DNA of 64,000 nt. Source: Hevea brasiliensis. Its lineage: Eukaryota; Streptophyta; Magnoliopsida; Malpighiales; Euphorbiaceae. A program made the position numbers and the translations under genes. Under the pieces are notes generated by a model. The model saw only the letters and a program-made list of their open reading frames with translations, searched no databases and was not told where the DNA came from. The stretch is from the NCBI RefSeq assembly GCF_030052815.1, contig NC_079509.1, forward strand, positions 42,526,750-42,590,749. The letters are read 5' to 3'. How positions within the stretch are numbered: the stretch's first letter is position 1; every line of letters begins with the position of its first letter. This document shows, piece by piece, positions 33,101-45,780 of the stretch.

Positions 33101-34637
33101 ATAGCTTTAAGATCACTAAATACCCGTCTGTCTTTAGCTCAAGATAGAGTTATTTTGGCTGAGTTACAAGTGAGGCCAAACCTGCTACAGCAGATACAAG
33201 ATGGGCAGAAGGCAGATAAAAAATTAATGGCTATTATGGAAAAAATCTCAGAGGGGAGGAAACTGATTATGAGGTGAAAGCAGATGGGGGTCTGTACTAC
33301 AAAGGAAGAGTGTGTGTACCAGATGATGGGGAATTAAAGACTAGTATTCTAAAAGAAGCACACACCAGTGTTTATGCTATGCACCCAGAAAGCACAAAAA
33401 TGTATAATGATCTGAAGCCTCATTATTGGTGGCCTAGTATGAAGAAGGATATAGCTAACTATGTTACTAAGTGCTTGACATGTCAGCAAATTAAAGCAGA
33501 ACATCAAGTTCCATCAGGATTGCTATAGCCTATAAGCATACCGGAATGAAAATGGGATCGGGTCACTATGGATTTTGTCAGTGGTCTACCTTTCACCCAG
33601 AAGAAGCATGATGCAGTGTGGGTGATAGTGGATAGATTGACGAAGTCAGTACATTTTCTGCCAGTTAGGACTAACTACTCACTGGAGAAGCTAGCAGAGT
33701 TGTATATCAGTGAGATAGTTAGACTAAATGAAATCCCACTTTCCATCATATCTGATCGAGACCCAAGGTTTACATCGAGATTTTGGAAGAAGCTGCAAGA
33801 AGCCTTGGGCACACAACTCCACTTTAGCACGGCTTTTCATCCTCAGACAGATGGATAGTCAGAACGAGTAATCCAAGTCCTTGAGGATATGCTGAGGAGT
33901 TGTGTCATTGAGTTTGAGGGGAGTTGGGATAGATACCTCCCACTAGCAAAATTTGCATATAACAATAGCTACCAAGCTGGCATCCAAATGGCCCCATATG
34001 AAGTACTGTATGGGAGGAAGTGTAAAACCCCAGTGTGTTGGACTGAATTGGGCCAAGATAAGCTAGTAGGACCAGACCTAGTGAAACAGACTGAGGAGAA
34101 AGTAAAGTTAATCAAAGCTAATTAGAAGGTTGCCTCAGATAGATAGAAATCTTATGCCGACTTGAAGAGAAAAGAGATAGAGTATGCAGTTGGCGATAAA
34201 GTGTTTCTCAAAGTCTCATTAGGGAAGAAGGTACTGAGGTTTGAAAGAAAGGGTAAATTAAGTCCTAGGTTTATTGGCCCATATGAAGTCATTGAACATG
34301 TGGGACCAGTGGCCTATCGGCTAGCTTGACCGCTAGAGCTGGATAAGATTCACAATGTGTTTACGTGTCTATGCTAAGAAGATACCACTTAGACCCTTCA
34401 CATGTCATCTCCATGGAAGAGATTGAAATTCAATCGGACTTGACATATGCAGAAGAACCCATACAGATCCTAGCTCGGGAAGTGAAGGAATTGAGAAATA
34501 AACAAACTCCACTGGTGAAAGTGCTTTGGAGGCACCATAATACTGAGGAGGCAACTTGGGAAAGTGAAGAGATGATGATGCAGAAGTGCCCACAACTATT
34601 TGCATCAGGTAAATTTCGAGGACAAAATTTTTATTAG
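33101..34637 (+). pseudogene. pol: Integrase with chromodomain-like tail, element C (no intron)
   Basis: Zinc finger HPESTKMYNDLKPHYWW and CLTCQQIK (33385-33490). Core with [18 protein letters not shown] (33568 on), [14 protein letters not shown] and DG-stop-SERVIQ (TAG at 33856 in place of Gln). Codons for VIQ and VLEDMLRSC are joined directly, unlike B and F. Then NNSYQAGIQMAP and a C-terminal part with stops near 34123, 34144 and 34328. The tail EVKELRNKQTPLVKVLWRHH ends at 34637. Confidence 0.9.
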
Positions 34638-34647
34638 AGGGGAAGAG
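34634..34647 (+). other. Polypurine tract of element C
   Basis: TAGAGGGGAAGAGC just before the LTR. The LTR start reads GGTAACATCC instead of TGTAACATCC, a mutated end. Confidence 0.82.
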
Positions 34648-34648
34648 C

Positions 34649-37600
34649 GGTAACATCCTCACTTTAGCTAATCCGTACGTTCTACTATTCCGGTGAATAA
34701 TGTCGGTCTTGGCAGCTAGAATATTTGGAATTATAATTAGACTAGAGTGAGGAGTTATAAATAAACCAAATAATGATAAGAAAAATTAAGGAAAATTTTT
34801 AGAAATGAAATACACTAAGGTTAAATGAGCCGTAGTCCCAGCGATGAGTGACCCTAACAAGAATTGACGGTGAAGGCCATTAGCAACCCTAGATCTAGGA
34901 AAAACTCCATGAAATAATTTTTGGGATTTTAGGGAAGGATTATTGGGTTTTCAATGATAATAAAATGCTAAGAAAATACAAGGAAAATTTAATCAATTGG
35001 TACACACAATTTTAGCTCATTAAGCCAATTGGAGGGCATTTTGGTCATTTTGTCTTCAGAGATGATTTTTTACTAACTAGTCCAATTAAGTACATAAATT
35101 ATATGACATAAAATATGAATTAATGTTGATAAAAAATTAATTTGAAGTGAGTAGAAATGAAAGAAAAAAAATGAATAAAATGCCTAATTATGACATCATA
35201 ATGATGTCATTTAAAACCCTCCCACCAATCACCATTTAGCAAGTCTTCTAAAACAAATAAAAGAGATAAGAATTAAGAAAAAAAATCCAGAATTTTCTTT
35301 CTTCTTCAGCTGGCCGATCCAGATCCATGGTGTTCCACCATTGCCATTTCAACAAATTTTCAATTCCCACCTTAAATCACCATAAAACCCTACCTTGTCT
35401 TCACTAAATTTGATCTTTATACCTTTTGTAAACTTGAGGTATCAAAAAGGAAAGGAAACAAAGAGGTTTTGCAAGTGTGAGAAACTCTTCAACTAAGGTT
35501 AGTGCCCAATTTATTCTCTCTCTCACTCAATTCATGTTTAAGGACATGATATAAGTTGAAATTGTAAGTTTAATGCATAAATTAAACTTTGAGAACTTGA
35601 AGACTTGAGAAAAATTAGGGTTTGCTCATGTAATTGTATATGAACATTGTAATGGTCAATTAGTGACCATTTGGCTATATTTGATGAGAAATTGAAGTGA
35701 TTTATGACAATGGAATTGAGGTTAGGTATGCTGCCCTAGGTGACCTGCAGGGCTGGGTGTGAGTCTAGCAAGTTGGGGCAGCTGTAACTTGAAAGGTATA
35801 GGTTCAATTGGTGCAAGGCCAATTGGACATGAAACTAGACCCATAATGACACAACTTTGGTGAAGAAACCCTACCCAGAAAACCAACCTAAGTTGACCTA
35901 AAAACTACCCTAATCTGGGTGACCAACATGCTGTCCCTGGAAAATGACTAAATGAATATTGTTTGTTCAAATAGTTATAACTCAGTGTAGAAAAATTCAC
36001 TTGATCTGAAATTTAAATCAATGAAAAGATTAGACAATTTATAACAACTTTCATGAAGAACATCAAATCAAATTCTGACCATAACCCATATGAATTGCTA
36101 ACTAATGCCAGGGTATCAAAACTGCCAGAACCATTTCTACCCAGAAATTCTTGGTAGATGCCAATCTGGCTAGTTCTAAAGAAATTAGCATAACTTGAGC
36201 TAGAAAACTCCAAATGGAGTGATTCAAAAAGGGAATTAAAGAAGACACATAAAGGAACAACTTTGATTAATAACACTTGGCAAAATTCTCATTGTAGAAT
36301 TGTCTAATGGAACAGTGAACTCTAGCACCCAAAACTAAAAATTTTAGTTTATTTCCTATTGATTTTAAGTATTGATTGGCAACCAATGCCAATACTTTTG
36401 TTAACCAAAATGTGGTTAATTTATGTGGTTAGAAATAATGTAACTATTATGTATGAGAAAGTCAATATTTTGACTCAAATAGTAAAATGAATAGTAACCT
36501 TACATGTTAAACACAAATATTCAATTAAGAGCTTTGTAATATGCCCCGGTAGACCTAGTAAGATAGGTTTGGATAGGTTGACATGACAACAGGGTTCTGA
36601 TAGCAATACTGCATATGGCATCATGCCTTTCTATGATTTATGGCTTATGTGGCCATTTCGTGATTTTATAGCTTTTAGCCATTGTGACACTATTGTGATA
36701 CTTGGCCTCGTGCCTAATATTTATTACAGCTTATTAGCTGTTCTGTTGCACACTGGGAGACACAATGTGACCGATGGTGTGATGGCCCGAGGTACTTGGT
36801 ACCCAGTGCCAGTTTACCCGTTTATCCAGTCCAGTCGACTAGTATGGGTTACTTAGGCTATCAAAATAAATCTTACTAAATTTTAACTAAATAATTAACA
36901 TAAAAAGTATCAGATTACTGCAAATAATTGCCAGAAACTCGGTCTGCATAAATTGTCAGCATACACTTTACATGTTTATTTCTTTTTAGTTATTTTTGTT
37001 TTATTATTGGCACCACTAAGCAGTATTGCTTAGCGCGTTGCTTTTGCCACGCATAGGTATAGGAGATACAGAGCGTGAACCCAGTAAACCCCAAATTGGG
37101 TGAGAGTCAGATCTGCCAGTGTACTATTTCACCTCTCATCTGCAGTGTATTTTGGTAGGGCACTAGGATTCTCTTTTGTATTTTTGTAAATTGTATTTTG
37201 TATTTAGATCTTCATATCATCATGTAAATGATAAACACTTGTATTATTTTGTACTATAAATTAATGAAATTAAGTATTATCTTCATAAATTTGAGTTCGA
37301 ATTGAGTTATATATGATATGAATTGAATGAATGAAAATTGTTGAGAAATTATTGAGAAATGTTGAGATGATATTGATTATTTGGAGTTGAGAATGATTGG
37401 AAAGATATTTGGAAGTGTTTTGCACAGGTTTCAAAGAACTGTTTTCTCCATTTTTAGCCGGCACTCTGCCAAATTTTTCAAAAAATCTTCAGAATCGCAA
37501 ATAAATTTAAGATTTTAATAAATGATGTAACTGATATCAATTTCATAAGTTTCATTTAGTGACCCATAAATAAATAAGTTTTGAAATAATAAATATCAAT

Positions 37601-37678
37601 GAGTTAAGATCTGGTGTTTCGGCACATTGGATGGCATATCTTGCTCGGCTACACTACAGACGGGTAAGGGGTGTCACA
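34649..37678 (+). repeat. 3' LTR of element C
   Basis: 3030 bp, GGTAACATCCTC...GGGGTGTCACA. A palindrome ATGACATCA-TAA-TGATGTCAT lies at 35190-35210. Matches the C 5' LTR remainder and, more distantly, B and F. No gene. Confidence 0.92.
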
Positions 37679-38893
37679 ATGCAGCTCAAGTTATTGGCAT
37701 TTAACCCCACTGGACTCAAGCTGTCCAGAATTCCCACTTAATGCAATGCAAAATTCCAATTCATTTGGTTTATTCTCCATGTCTTTAATGTATCTCAATA
37801 AATACACATCAAATAATCATAATATAAATATAATAGCATTAAATAGGCTTCTTGAAATAAAACCCTAAAAACTTTGAAAATTCAGGGAGTTTCTTAGCAC
37901 TAACCTTGATTTCAAGCCTTAATCACCTTCAATCAACCTTCAATTCCACCAAAAATTTGATTCTACTCCTTGGTTAACAAGTCTTCTTAACTAATCTCCC
38001 AATTTCCTAAGAATTCTTGCTTGCTTTCTTCAAATCAAGGCTCAATTCAAGGTTTTCTCTTGATTTCCTAGAAAAATTATGGAGAAATTTAGGTGTTCGA
38101 ATATTGGGAATTGAAGCTTTAATGGAGGGCTAGTGAGAGAGAGTGGACGGCATGGTGAGGGAAGAAGATGAAGATGATGAATGATATTTGTCTTCTTTCA
38201 GTTGATATTTATATTAATTAAATCCCTAATGGCAAACTTGTAAAAATATTGAAATTCCTAATCATTACATTTGACTTTTAATTTTAATTATGCTTAATTT
38301 TCCTAATCATAATTAATTAAGCTAATCCAACTTCATTAACTTAATTAGTCTCATTTTTTTGTGAATATTTGAATTTAAAATTTAATTGGCCAATCTTGCT
38401 CTTATCGAGTTTCTGTTCATCTTCTCCATAATATTTGATAAATCCCTAATTTCATTTTTCACTTTGGTTTTTACTCTGCTTATTTGAACTTATTTTTTTT
38501 TTATTTCTTTGACTTATTAATTCATAATAATACTTCAGTTAAGCCTTAAATTAAGAATCTTGTAAGGTCTTACAGAAATTGGAGTAACAACCAAACCCAT
38601 TGTCACTTCCCAGTGGTGTTACCCATCGCCGATACTTGTGCACATTTAACTAGTTTCTACTCCACTTTTTTTTTTTCTTCAACCTTACTTGATCTTTATT
38701 AATTTAAATTATGACTCCTTACTTAAATTTAAGGGTAGTTCCAAGCATCCCAGCCATTTAGACAGATATTAGTCACCGGAACAGTTGAATATACGGACTA
38801 CCTAAAGTGGCGGTGTTACATTAGCTGTCTAGATAGACGTAAGTTCACCTGAGCAGTAGAATTTTTGAAACTACCTAAGGTGCAAGCATTACA
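37679..38893 (-). repeat. 3' LTR of element E, partial
   Basis: On the minus strand it starts TGTAATGCTTGCACC at 38893 next to the polypurine tract. The rest is cut by C at 37679. The first bases of E after C are ATGCA, the expected C target site. A 70-bp degenerate duplication lies at the LTR start (38751-38820 and 38821-38893). No gene. Confidence 0.82.
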
Positions 38894-38910
38894 ATTCCCC
38901 CTCCTTAAAG
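38894..38910 (-). other. Polypurine tract of element E
   Basis: Minus strand CTTTAAGGAGGGGGAAT directly before the LTR. Confidence 0.82.
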
Positions 38911-40344
38911 TAAATTTCATCCAGAATTTACCTGTCATGTGTCTCTGAAGAGTTATGGGTACTGCCATCTAACATCCTCTTCACGCTCCCAAGTGGCTTC
39001 CTCTCCAGAATGATTTCACCATAATACTTTCACCAAGGGGATTTACTTGTTCCTCAATTGCTTCACCTCCCTTTCTAGAATTTTCACTGGTTCTTCGTCA
39101 TATGTACAATCTGGGTTAACTTTAGTTGACTCTAATGGTAATACATGTGAAGGATCAAACCTGTACCTTTTAAGCATAGATACATGAAATACATCATAGA
39201 TCTTATCTAACTCTGGTGGTAAGGCTAATCTGTATGTCAAAGGACCAACTCTTTCTAAGATCTCATATGGCCCAATGAAAAGTGGACTAACTTTCCCTTT
39301 TCTTCCAAACCACATGAGGCACTTCCAAGGAGAAACCTTGAGAAATACTTTATTCCTAATATTATATTCTATATCCTGTCTCTTAAGATCCACATATGAC
39401 TTTTGTCTGTCTGTAGTAGCTTTTAATTTATTCATGATAATTTTAACTTTCCCTTCTGTCCGCTGTTCTAGTTCTAGACCAATTAATTTTCTTTCACCTA
39501 CTTCATCCCAACACAAGGGAGTCCCGCATTTTCTACCATATAATGCTTCATATGGAGGCACACCAATGCTCGATTGATAGCTGTTATTATAAGAAAATTC
39601 CATCAAAGGCAAATATCTATCCCAACTACCCTCAAACTCTATAACACAAGCTCTAAGCATGTCTTCCAATACCTATATAATCCTTTCTGATTGGCCATCA
39701 GTTTGTGGGTGAAATACAGTGCTGAAGTTCACTCTAGTTCTTAGAGTTTTCTGTAGACTACTCTAGAATTTGAAAGTGAATCTTAGATCTCTATTCAATA
39801 CAATAGATATTAGTACTCCATGCAGTCTCACCACTTCATTAATATATAACTCAACCAACTGATCCATGTTGTAATTCATTCTTACTGGTAGAAAGTGAGC
39901 TAATTTAGTCAATCTATTCATAATTACCCAAACAGTATCATGATTCCTTTGAGTGTGCAGAAGTCCTATTACAAAATCCATTGTGATCCTCTCCCATTTT
40001 CATTGGGGAATAAGCAATGGGTGTAGTAGGCCTGCTAGAACCTGATGTTCTACCTTAACCTGTTGACTAGTTATACATTTTACAATAAATTCAGCAATGT
40101 CTCTTTTCATACCTCGCCACCAGTAATGCTCTTTCAAGTCTCTATACATCTTTATTCCCCCAGGACGCATGATAAATGGAGAATCATGTGCTTCCACCAG
40201 TAGTGCTCTTTCAAGTTGTTTCAACTCACCATTGTCTAGTACACACATTCGACCTTGAAACAGTAACATTCCATCCTGGTTAATAGCAAATCCAGGTTTC
40301 TCACCTTGCCTGACTTCTTCAACCAGCCTTATATCCCCTATCAT
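38911..40344 (-). pseudogene. pol: Integrase with chromodomain-like tail, element E
   Basis: Read right to left: zinc-finger part (40344-40000) with PGGIKMYRDLKEHYWWRGMKR and KCITSQQVK, in which the second Cys of CxxC is changed to Ser and the first His to Arg (FIMRPGG); core MDFVIGLLHTQRNHDTVWVI (39981 on) and VLNRDLRFTFKF, with the middle catalytic Asp changed to Asn (SDRD to LNRD); a stop after [21 protein letters not shown] (39669 on); HVSMLKRYRFDPSHVLP; tail [10 protein letters not shown] with a stop at 39043. There is no intron after ERII. Inactive by several lost residues. Confidence 0.88.
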
Positions 40345-41020
40345 TCTGTGCTGCTTCCTTAATCTGCTCGGTCAATAATGGTTTGACTTGCAGATTTGCC
40401 TTGACACACCCATCCATGTCAAACAAAAGTTTGGCATGTATTGTTCTCAAATCATGCACTATCTGCAATGGAGTAAGCTTTAATCTAGCTATTGATTTGC
40501 GACTCAACACATCAGCCACTGCATTAGCTTTCCCTGGGTGGTAGTCAATTACACAGTCATAATGTTTAATCAACTCCAACCATCTCCTCTGCCTTAAATT
40601 CAACTCCTTTTAGGTAGGTAAATATTTCAGGCTTTTATGATCTGTGAAGATATAGCACTTCTCCCCATACAAATAATGCCTCCAAATCTTTAATGTAAAA
40701 ACAATAGCAGCAAGTTTCAGGTCATGAGTAGGATAATTCCTCTCATGTGGCTTAAGCTAGTGTGAAGCATATACAATAAAATTCTTATACATCATCAACA
40801 CATAGCTAAGCCCATTGTGAGAAGCATCAATGTATATGATATAGTCTTTACCTAGGGTAGGTAAGGTCAGGAGAGCTTCTATTAAACAAGTCTTCAATTT
40901 ATCAAAACTCTTTTGACATTTATCTGTCCATTCAAACTTTACATCCTTCCTTAACAATCTTGTCAAGGGTGACTCTATCATGGAAAATCTCTTTATAAAA
41001 CGACAATAATATCCAGCCAA
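40345..41020 (-). pseudogene. pol: RNase H, element E
   Basis: AGYYCRFIKRFSMI (41020 on), then IDASHNGLSYVLMMYKN, with a stop before the [17 protein letters not shown] part. [14 protein letters not shown] follows near 40620-40660 and the end [18 protein letters not shown] near 40500-40550. Confidence 0.85.
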
Positions 41021-41824
41021 CCCTAAGAAACTGCGAACTTTAAAAACATTCTAAGGTGGCTTCCAATTAATGATAGCTTCTATCTTGATGGGATCTACTT
41101 TAATTCCTTCTGCAGACACTATATGTCCTAAGAAAACAACTTGTTCCAACCAAAATTCACATTTGGATAATTTAGCATACAGCTACTTCTCTTAGAGTGT
41201 CTATAGAACTATCCTCAAATTCTTATCGTGCTCTTCTGCATTCTTGGAATAAACTAAGATATCATTAATGAATACCACCACAAACTGATCCAGGTATGGC
41301 TTGAAGATTGTATTCATCAGGTCCATGAAAGTTGCAGGTGCATTAGTTAACCCAAATGGCATCACTAGAAATTCATAGTGACCATATCGTGTTCTGAAAG
41401 CTGTCTTTGGTATACTCTCCTTCTTTACTCTCAACTGATAATACCCTGATCTTAGGTCTATCTTGGAGAATACTGTCACACCCTTTAATTGATCAAATAA
41501 ATCTTCAATTTTAGGTAATGGATACCTATTTTTCATTATCACCTTATTCAATTGTCTGTAGTCTATACATAGATGAAGAGTGCTATCCTTTTTCTTCACA
41601 AATAGCACTGGTGCTTCCCATGGTGAAACACTAGGGCATATAAACCCCTTATCCAGTAACTCCTGCAGCTGCACCTTTAACTCCTTCAATTTGGAAGGTG
41701 ATATTCTATAGGGAGTCATAGATATTGGTTCAACTCTAGGCAAAGTCTCAATTTCAAACTCCACTTCCCTCTCTGGTGGTAACCCCGACAGATCATTTGG
41801 AAACACATTCGGGAAGTCACACAC
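41021..41824 (-). pseudogene. pol: Reverse transcriptase, element E (active-site Asp lost)
   Basis: Open from 41824 to 41201. [75 protein letters not shown] and [17 protein letters not shown] are clear. The active site reads [11 protein letters not shown]: the first Asp of the FIDD motif is Asn (GAT to AAT), which should abolish polymerase activity. Stops follow after IVL, and the connection part is broken. Confidence 0.9.
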
Positions 41825-42303
41825 TATAGGAATGTCTTTAATATTAGGATTCCTTACATGTGTGTCAACTATATGTGCCAGGTATGCCTCACACTGTCAA
41901 TGAATCATCTTCCTATCTAGTACTACTATGATCACATTAGATGACATCATTTGTCTTTCCCCCTGTACTATCACATTAGCATGCTCTGGAGTCTTAAAAG
42001 TGACTATCTTCAATCTACAATCAACTACAGTATGATGTCTAGCTAGCCAATCCATACCTAAAATAACATCAAAATCTTAAAAGGCATCTCAATCAAATCA
42101 TATAAGAAGATGCTGCCTTGTATGTTCAGAGAGCAATCTCAATATAATCTATTCACTATCACCTTCTGACTCAAGGGACTCGATACCAACACATCATAAG
42201 TCATCTTCACACAATCCACGTTAGCATAACAAGTAAGTGTAGAGCTAATATATGAATGAGTAGAACCAAGATCAAACAATACTAATGCATCATGATAAAA
42301 AAG
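41825..42303 (-). pseudogene. pro: Aspartic protease, element E (cut by F)
   Basis: [19 protein letters not shown] (about 42296-42240) has the active-site stretch with DLG. Then [38 protein letters not shown] sequence near 42010-42065 and linker sequence to 41825. Element F enters just upstream of ALVLF, after the bases AAAAG. Confidence 0.82.
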
Positions 42304-45300
42304 TGTGACGCCCCTTACCCATCTACAGTATAGCCGAGTAAGAAGTGCCACATTTGGTGCTAGAGCACCCTATCTTGTCTTATCATGTCTATTGTAAACT
42401 TTTAATATCATTTAAAAGCATGTAATCCATGTGTAGAATTTTTTTTTATAACTTGTTTCTGTGGAGACCCGGACAGAGTTTCCTCTGTTTTATTAACATC
42501 TGGCGGGTTCCAATAGTTACTTGTTAAAAACAATTTCATCTCTCTACATGTCATATCATGTCATTTCTACTGATATAATTTCAAGTTCATTCATTCATTC
42601 ATATAGAAATTTATATTTAGAAATTCATAACTTTATTTACAATCCAAAATATGTAATTACAATTTTTATTTACATCACAAACTAGTAATTACATCATGAT
42701 TATACACAATGAAACAAAATACTAGTCTATACATGGGCCCTACCAAAATATAAAAGACTGGTGAGATAACTCTGGACGATGGCAGATCTGGTAGGAGCTC
42801 TGTCCGAACACTACTATGGCGGTTGCTGCTGTGGCGGCTACTGATCTCCAGTACCTACGCGATGGAAAACGAATGCGCTAATCATAATGCTTAGTGGTGC
42901 ATAATTTATAATAACAATAACTTAACAATTGAAATAATAATTCTATATCATAATTTCTAGGTATTTTACATATTTATTACACTTTGATATAATTGAAATC
43001 TAAAAGGATCTTTTCTATTTACTTATTATATATTCAGTCTCAATTAATTATTATCAGCGCCCAAGAAACCTATAATAGATTATAAAAACTAGATACACAG
43101 GAGTATACTACTTAGACAGCCATATGTCTATCTAGTATACATCGATCATGTCAGGCATGAAGCCTGTGGATAGGCATTTAAGCCAGATATAATATTAGGC
43201 ACAATGGCCAACGGGCAGGCATAAAGCCCATAGAACATTCATGTCAAACATATTTTATCTGTTAATAATTATTCTTATGGGTAGTACTACTATCTGTAGT
43301 CCCTAATTGGTATACCAATTGATCCAAATTAAATAAATAATTCTAGGTATACTATGGGCAATTAAACATTATTACTTACTTACTTAAAATGTTCATATCA
43401 CTTTATAGTGAGAAAATAGGTCCCACATACCCCTTTCAGGTGATTTAGTGTTTAATGGCTTGTTAGGGTTGATTTCCTACCATAAAATAATTTATCTCAT
43501 GAACCTCTGTTTAGGTTCAGTTTTTGTGTCATACTTTTACTTATCTATTTGATCAGTTTGTAGCCACTGTTTGGCCCCATTTCCTTCATGGAAGTTGTTC
43601 CCCTATGTCTTATCTTTAATTTTCCTTTTTGAATTATGTCAATTTGATTTTTAGAACTCAAGTTATGGTCAGATAACCATAACTGACTCATTTCCAGATT
43701 CTAGTTCCTTAACTAGGTAGCTTTTGGACTTAAATTTTACCTAATTAATGGAACATGTTGCAGTCACTTTTAGGTAGGGTGGTCTTCATAGAAATTGTTG
43801 TCCTATGTCTTATGATCATTGAAAAATTTGAATCATAATTTTTCAAGTTTTTTGGAATTATTTATGGCCAATTAACTGACCTGGACTCATACACCTGTGC
43901 CAATAGGTGTTCAGTTCAGGTCAGTGACTGCAGGTCACTTTTTAAGGTTCTTAATTTCATAATTTGAGGAAGGTTCCTGAAACAAAGTTAGAGTTCTATT
44001 TCTTACATTTCTGGAAAGATATGGCTCATTCCAATTGGATTTTTCTAGTGAGAGTTATGACTAAAAGACTATTGTGGGGTCAAGTGAAGTTTGGTCAGAT
44101 TCCAGGTTTTAATGCAATGACTTGTTCTAACTATTTGACCTAGTTCTCTTGATTTCTAGGTTTTGGTCAAAATACCAATTTTGCAAGTCTCTGTCTTGTG
44201 GACATTTTGCCACTGCTTTCATTACATTTGAGTACTTGTAGACCATGTTATGGCCATTTTGCCAAAACTAGTCGGGTGAGTTTCTGTCTAGCAGTTTCTG
44301 GGCAACCTAATTCTGGGCAGTTTTGTGACCCAACTTGGGCCAGCAATTTGGTTTGGTTTTTGACATTTTTGGGTTCAATGGTCTTCATAAAAATTGTAGC
44401 ACTATATCTAAGCTTTCCAATGGTATTAAATTCAGGTCATTTGAACCAGTATAGAGGGAGTTATGACCAAATGAATATATGCTATTCATTTGGTCATTTT
44501 CTGGGTTTTGTGCAGGGTCATCCAGATTTTGGCAGTGTTTAGGTCAAGTTTTGGATATAATTTGGGCATGATTTCTTCATGAAAAATGGGCTATTTTGGG
44601 TCTAGTTTCACCTCTAATTGACCTCATACCAATTGGAGTCACATAATTTCAGTTATGGTTCTTCAAAAACACTGGACTCATTGAGTTCCAACCTGCAGAA
44701 AACAAGCACTCTCAATTTTCAATTTCCTCCAACTTCCTTACTTTAATTGTCATGCATAGCACTTCCATAAGCTACAATCTCAACTCAATTAGGTCAATTT
44801 CAAGCATTTACATAAAGTCCCCAAATCATGTACATAAACCCTAGTTTCAAAGTTCCAATTTGCACAAACACTACACATTCAAACTCCCAAACATATCAAC
44901 TTATCAAATATTCTCATGGAACCCATTTTCATCATTTAAAATCATCAAACCCCAAGGTTTCCATGGTTGCCAAAATTTGGGCATTTCATTTTCTTATCAT
45001 TTATTTTCATTTTCATGTGATACTCACTCATCTCATCATTCTTACAAGATTTAAAGAAGAGAGAAAGTGGTATCTTGCACTTACCTTGTGACCTAACTTG
45101 CAAACTTCAATTTCCTTGCTTATTATGGGTATCTAAAGCTTCCTTATGGAGTGAGGAGGATTTTTTGTGAAGGAGACTTTGGGTTTTGGTGAGTGAGTGA
45201 GGAGAAAATTAAGCTTTAAGCTTGAATGAAAATGGTGAAAGAGAGGAAGCAATAGAGATGACAAAGAGAGAGAGGAGAGGAAGAAGAAGATGAGTTGGTG

Positions 45301-45765
45301 GGGTTTTGTCTTCTTATGGGTATTTATATATTCTATATATGGAACTTTAATTTTTTTTTAAATTGTCATAAACCTTTTTATTTTCTTTTCTTTTCTTTTT
45401 CTTTTTCTTTTCTCTTCTTCTTCTTTCTAATTCAACTCATAAATTTTAACTTATGTTAATTATTTCATTCTTTTAAATTAAAATTTTGACATTTAGGTCA
45501 AAATTCACCTCTGGAGGTGAAATGACCAAAATGCCCTTCATGGTGTTCATCGGGTTATTTTTATTATTTTTGTACCAATTAATAAATTCTCTTAAATTTT
45601 ATTTTATTTTCTCTAAATTTTTCCTATATTTTCTTAACATTTATTCCACCAATTTATGCCTCCTCACTATAGTTTAAGTGTAGTTCCAGACATTCTGACT
45701 GTCCGAATAGACATTAGTCATCGGAACAATAAAATGTACGGACTACCTATTGTGAGGGAGTTACA
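42304..45765 (-). repeat. 3' LTR of element F
   Basis: 3462 bp; matched by 62191-64000 over its first 1.8 kb. It contains the palindrome GACCAAATGAATA-TATGC-TATTCATTTGGTC (44465-44495) and a CTTTT/CTT-rich tract near 45381-45425. No gene. Confidence 0.92.
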
Positions 45766-45780
45766 ATTCTTTCCCTCTAA
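45766..45780 (-). other. Polypurine tract of element F
   Basis: Minus strand TTAGAGGGAAAGAAT directly before the LTR. Confidence 0.85.

Larger units (their letters stand above)
25117..37678 (+). mobile_element. Element C: Ty3/gypsy chromovirus, interrupted by solo LTR D; 5' LTR split by element A
   Basis: Plus strand. The visible part has the last 1.13 kb of its 5' LTR, primer-binding site, gag, protease, RT (split by D), RNase H, integrase, polypurine tract and full 3' LTR. The first part of its 5' LTR lies left of element A, outside the window. It abuts the LTR of element E at 37679. Many stops; inactive. Confidence 0.92.
37679..42303 (-). mobile_element. Element E: outermost Ty3/gypsy element (minus strand), split by C and F
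   Basis: It holds an LTR part (37679-38893), polypurine tract, integrase, RNase H, RT and part of the protease, all on the minus strand. C is inserted in its 3' LTR and F in its protease. The gag and 5' LTR should lie right of F, outside the window. Strongly decayed. The integrase tail EVKQLRNK groups it with A and G. Confidence 0.88.

Noticed and set aside
37679..38893. Considered as a separate single-copy host region between C and E
   Set aside because: It runs without a break into a polypurine tract and minus-strand integrase of E, and its end has the LTR-type terminus, so it is the E LTR.
45381..45425. CTTTT-rich tract considered as a polypyrimidine/splice or regulatory region
   Set aside because: Low-complexity sequence within an LTR; nothing else supports a function.
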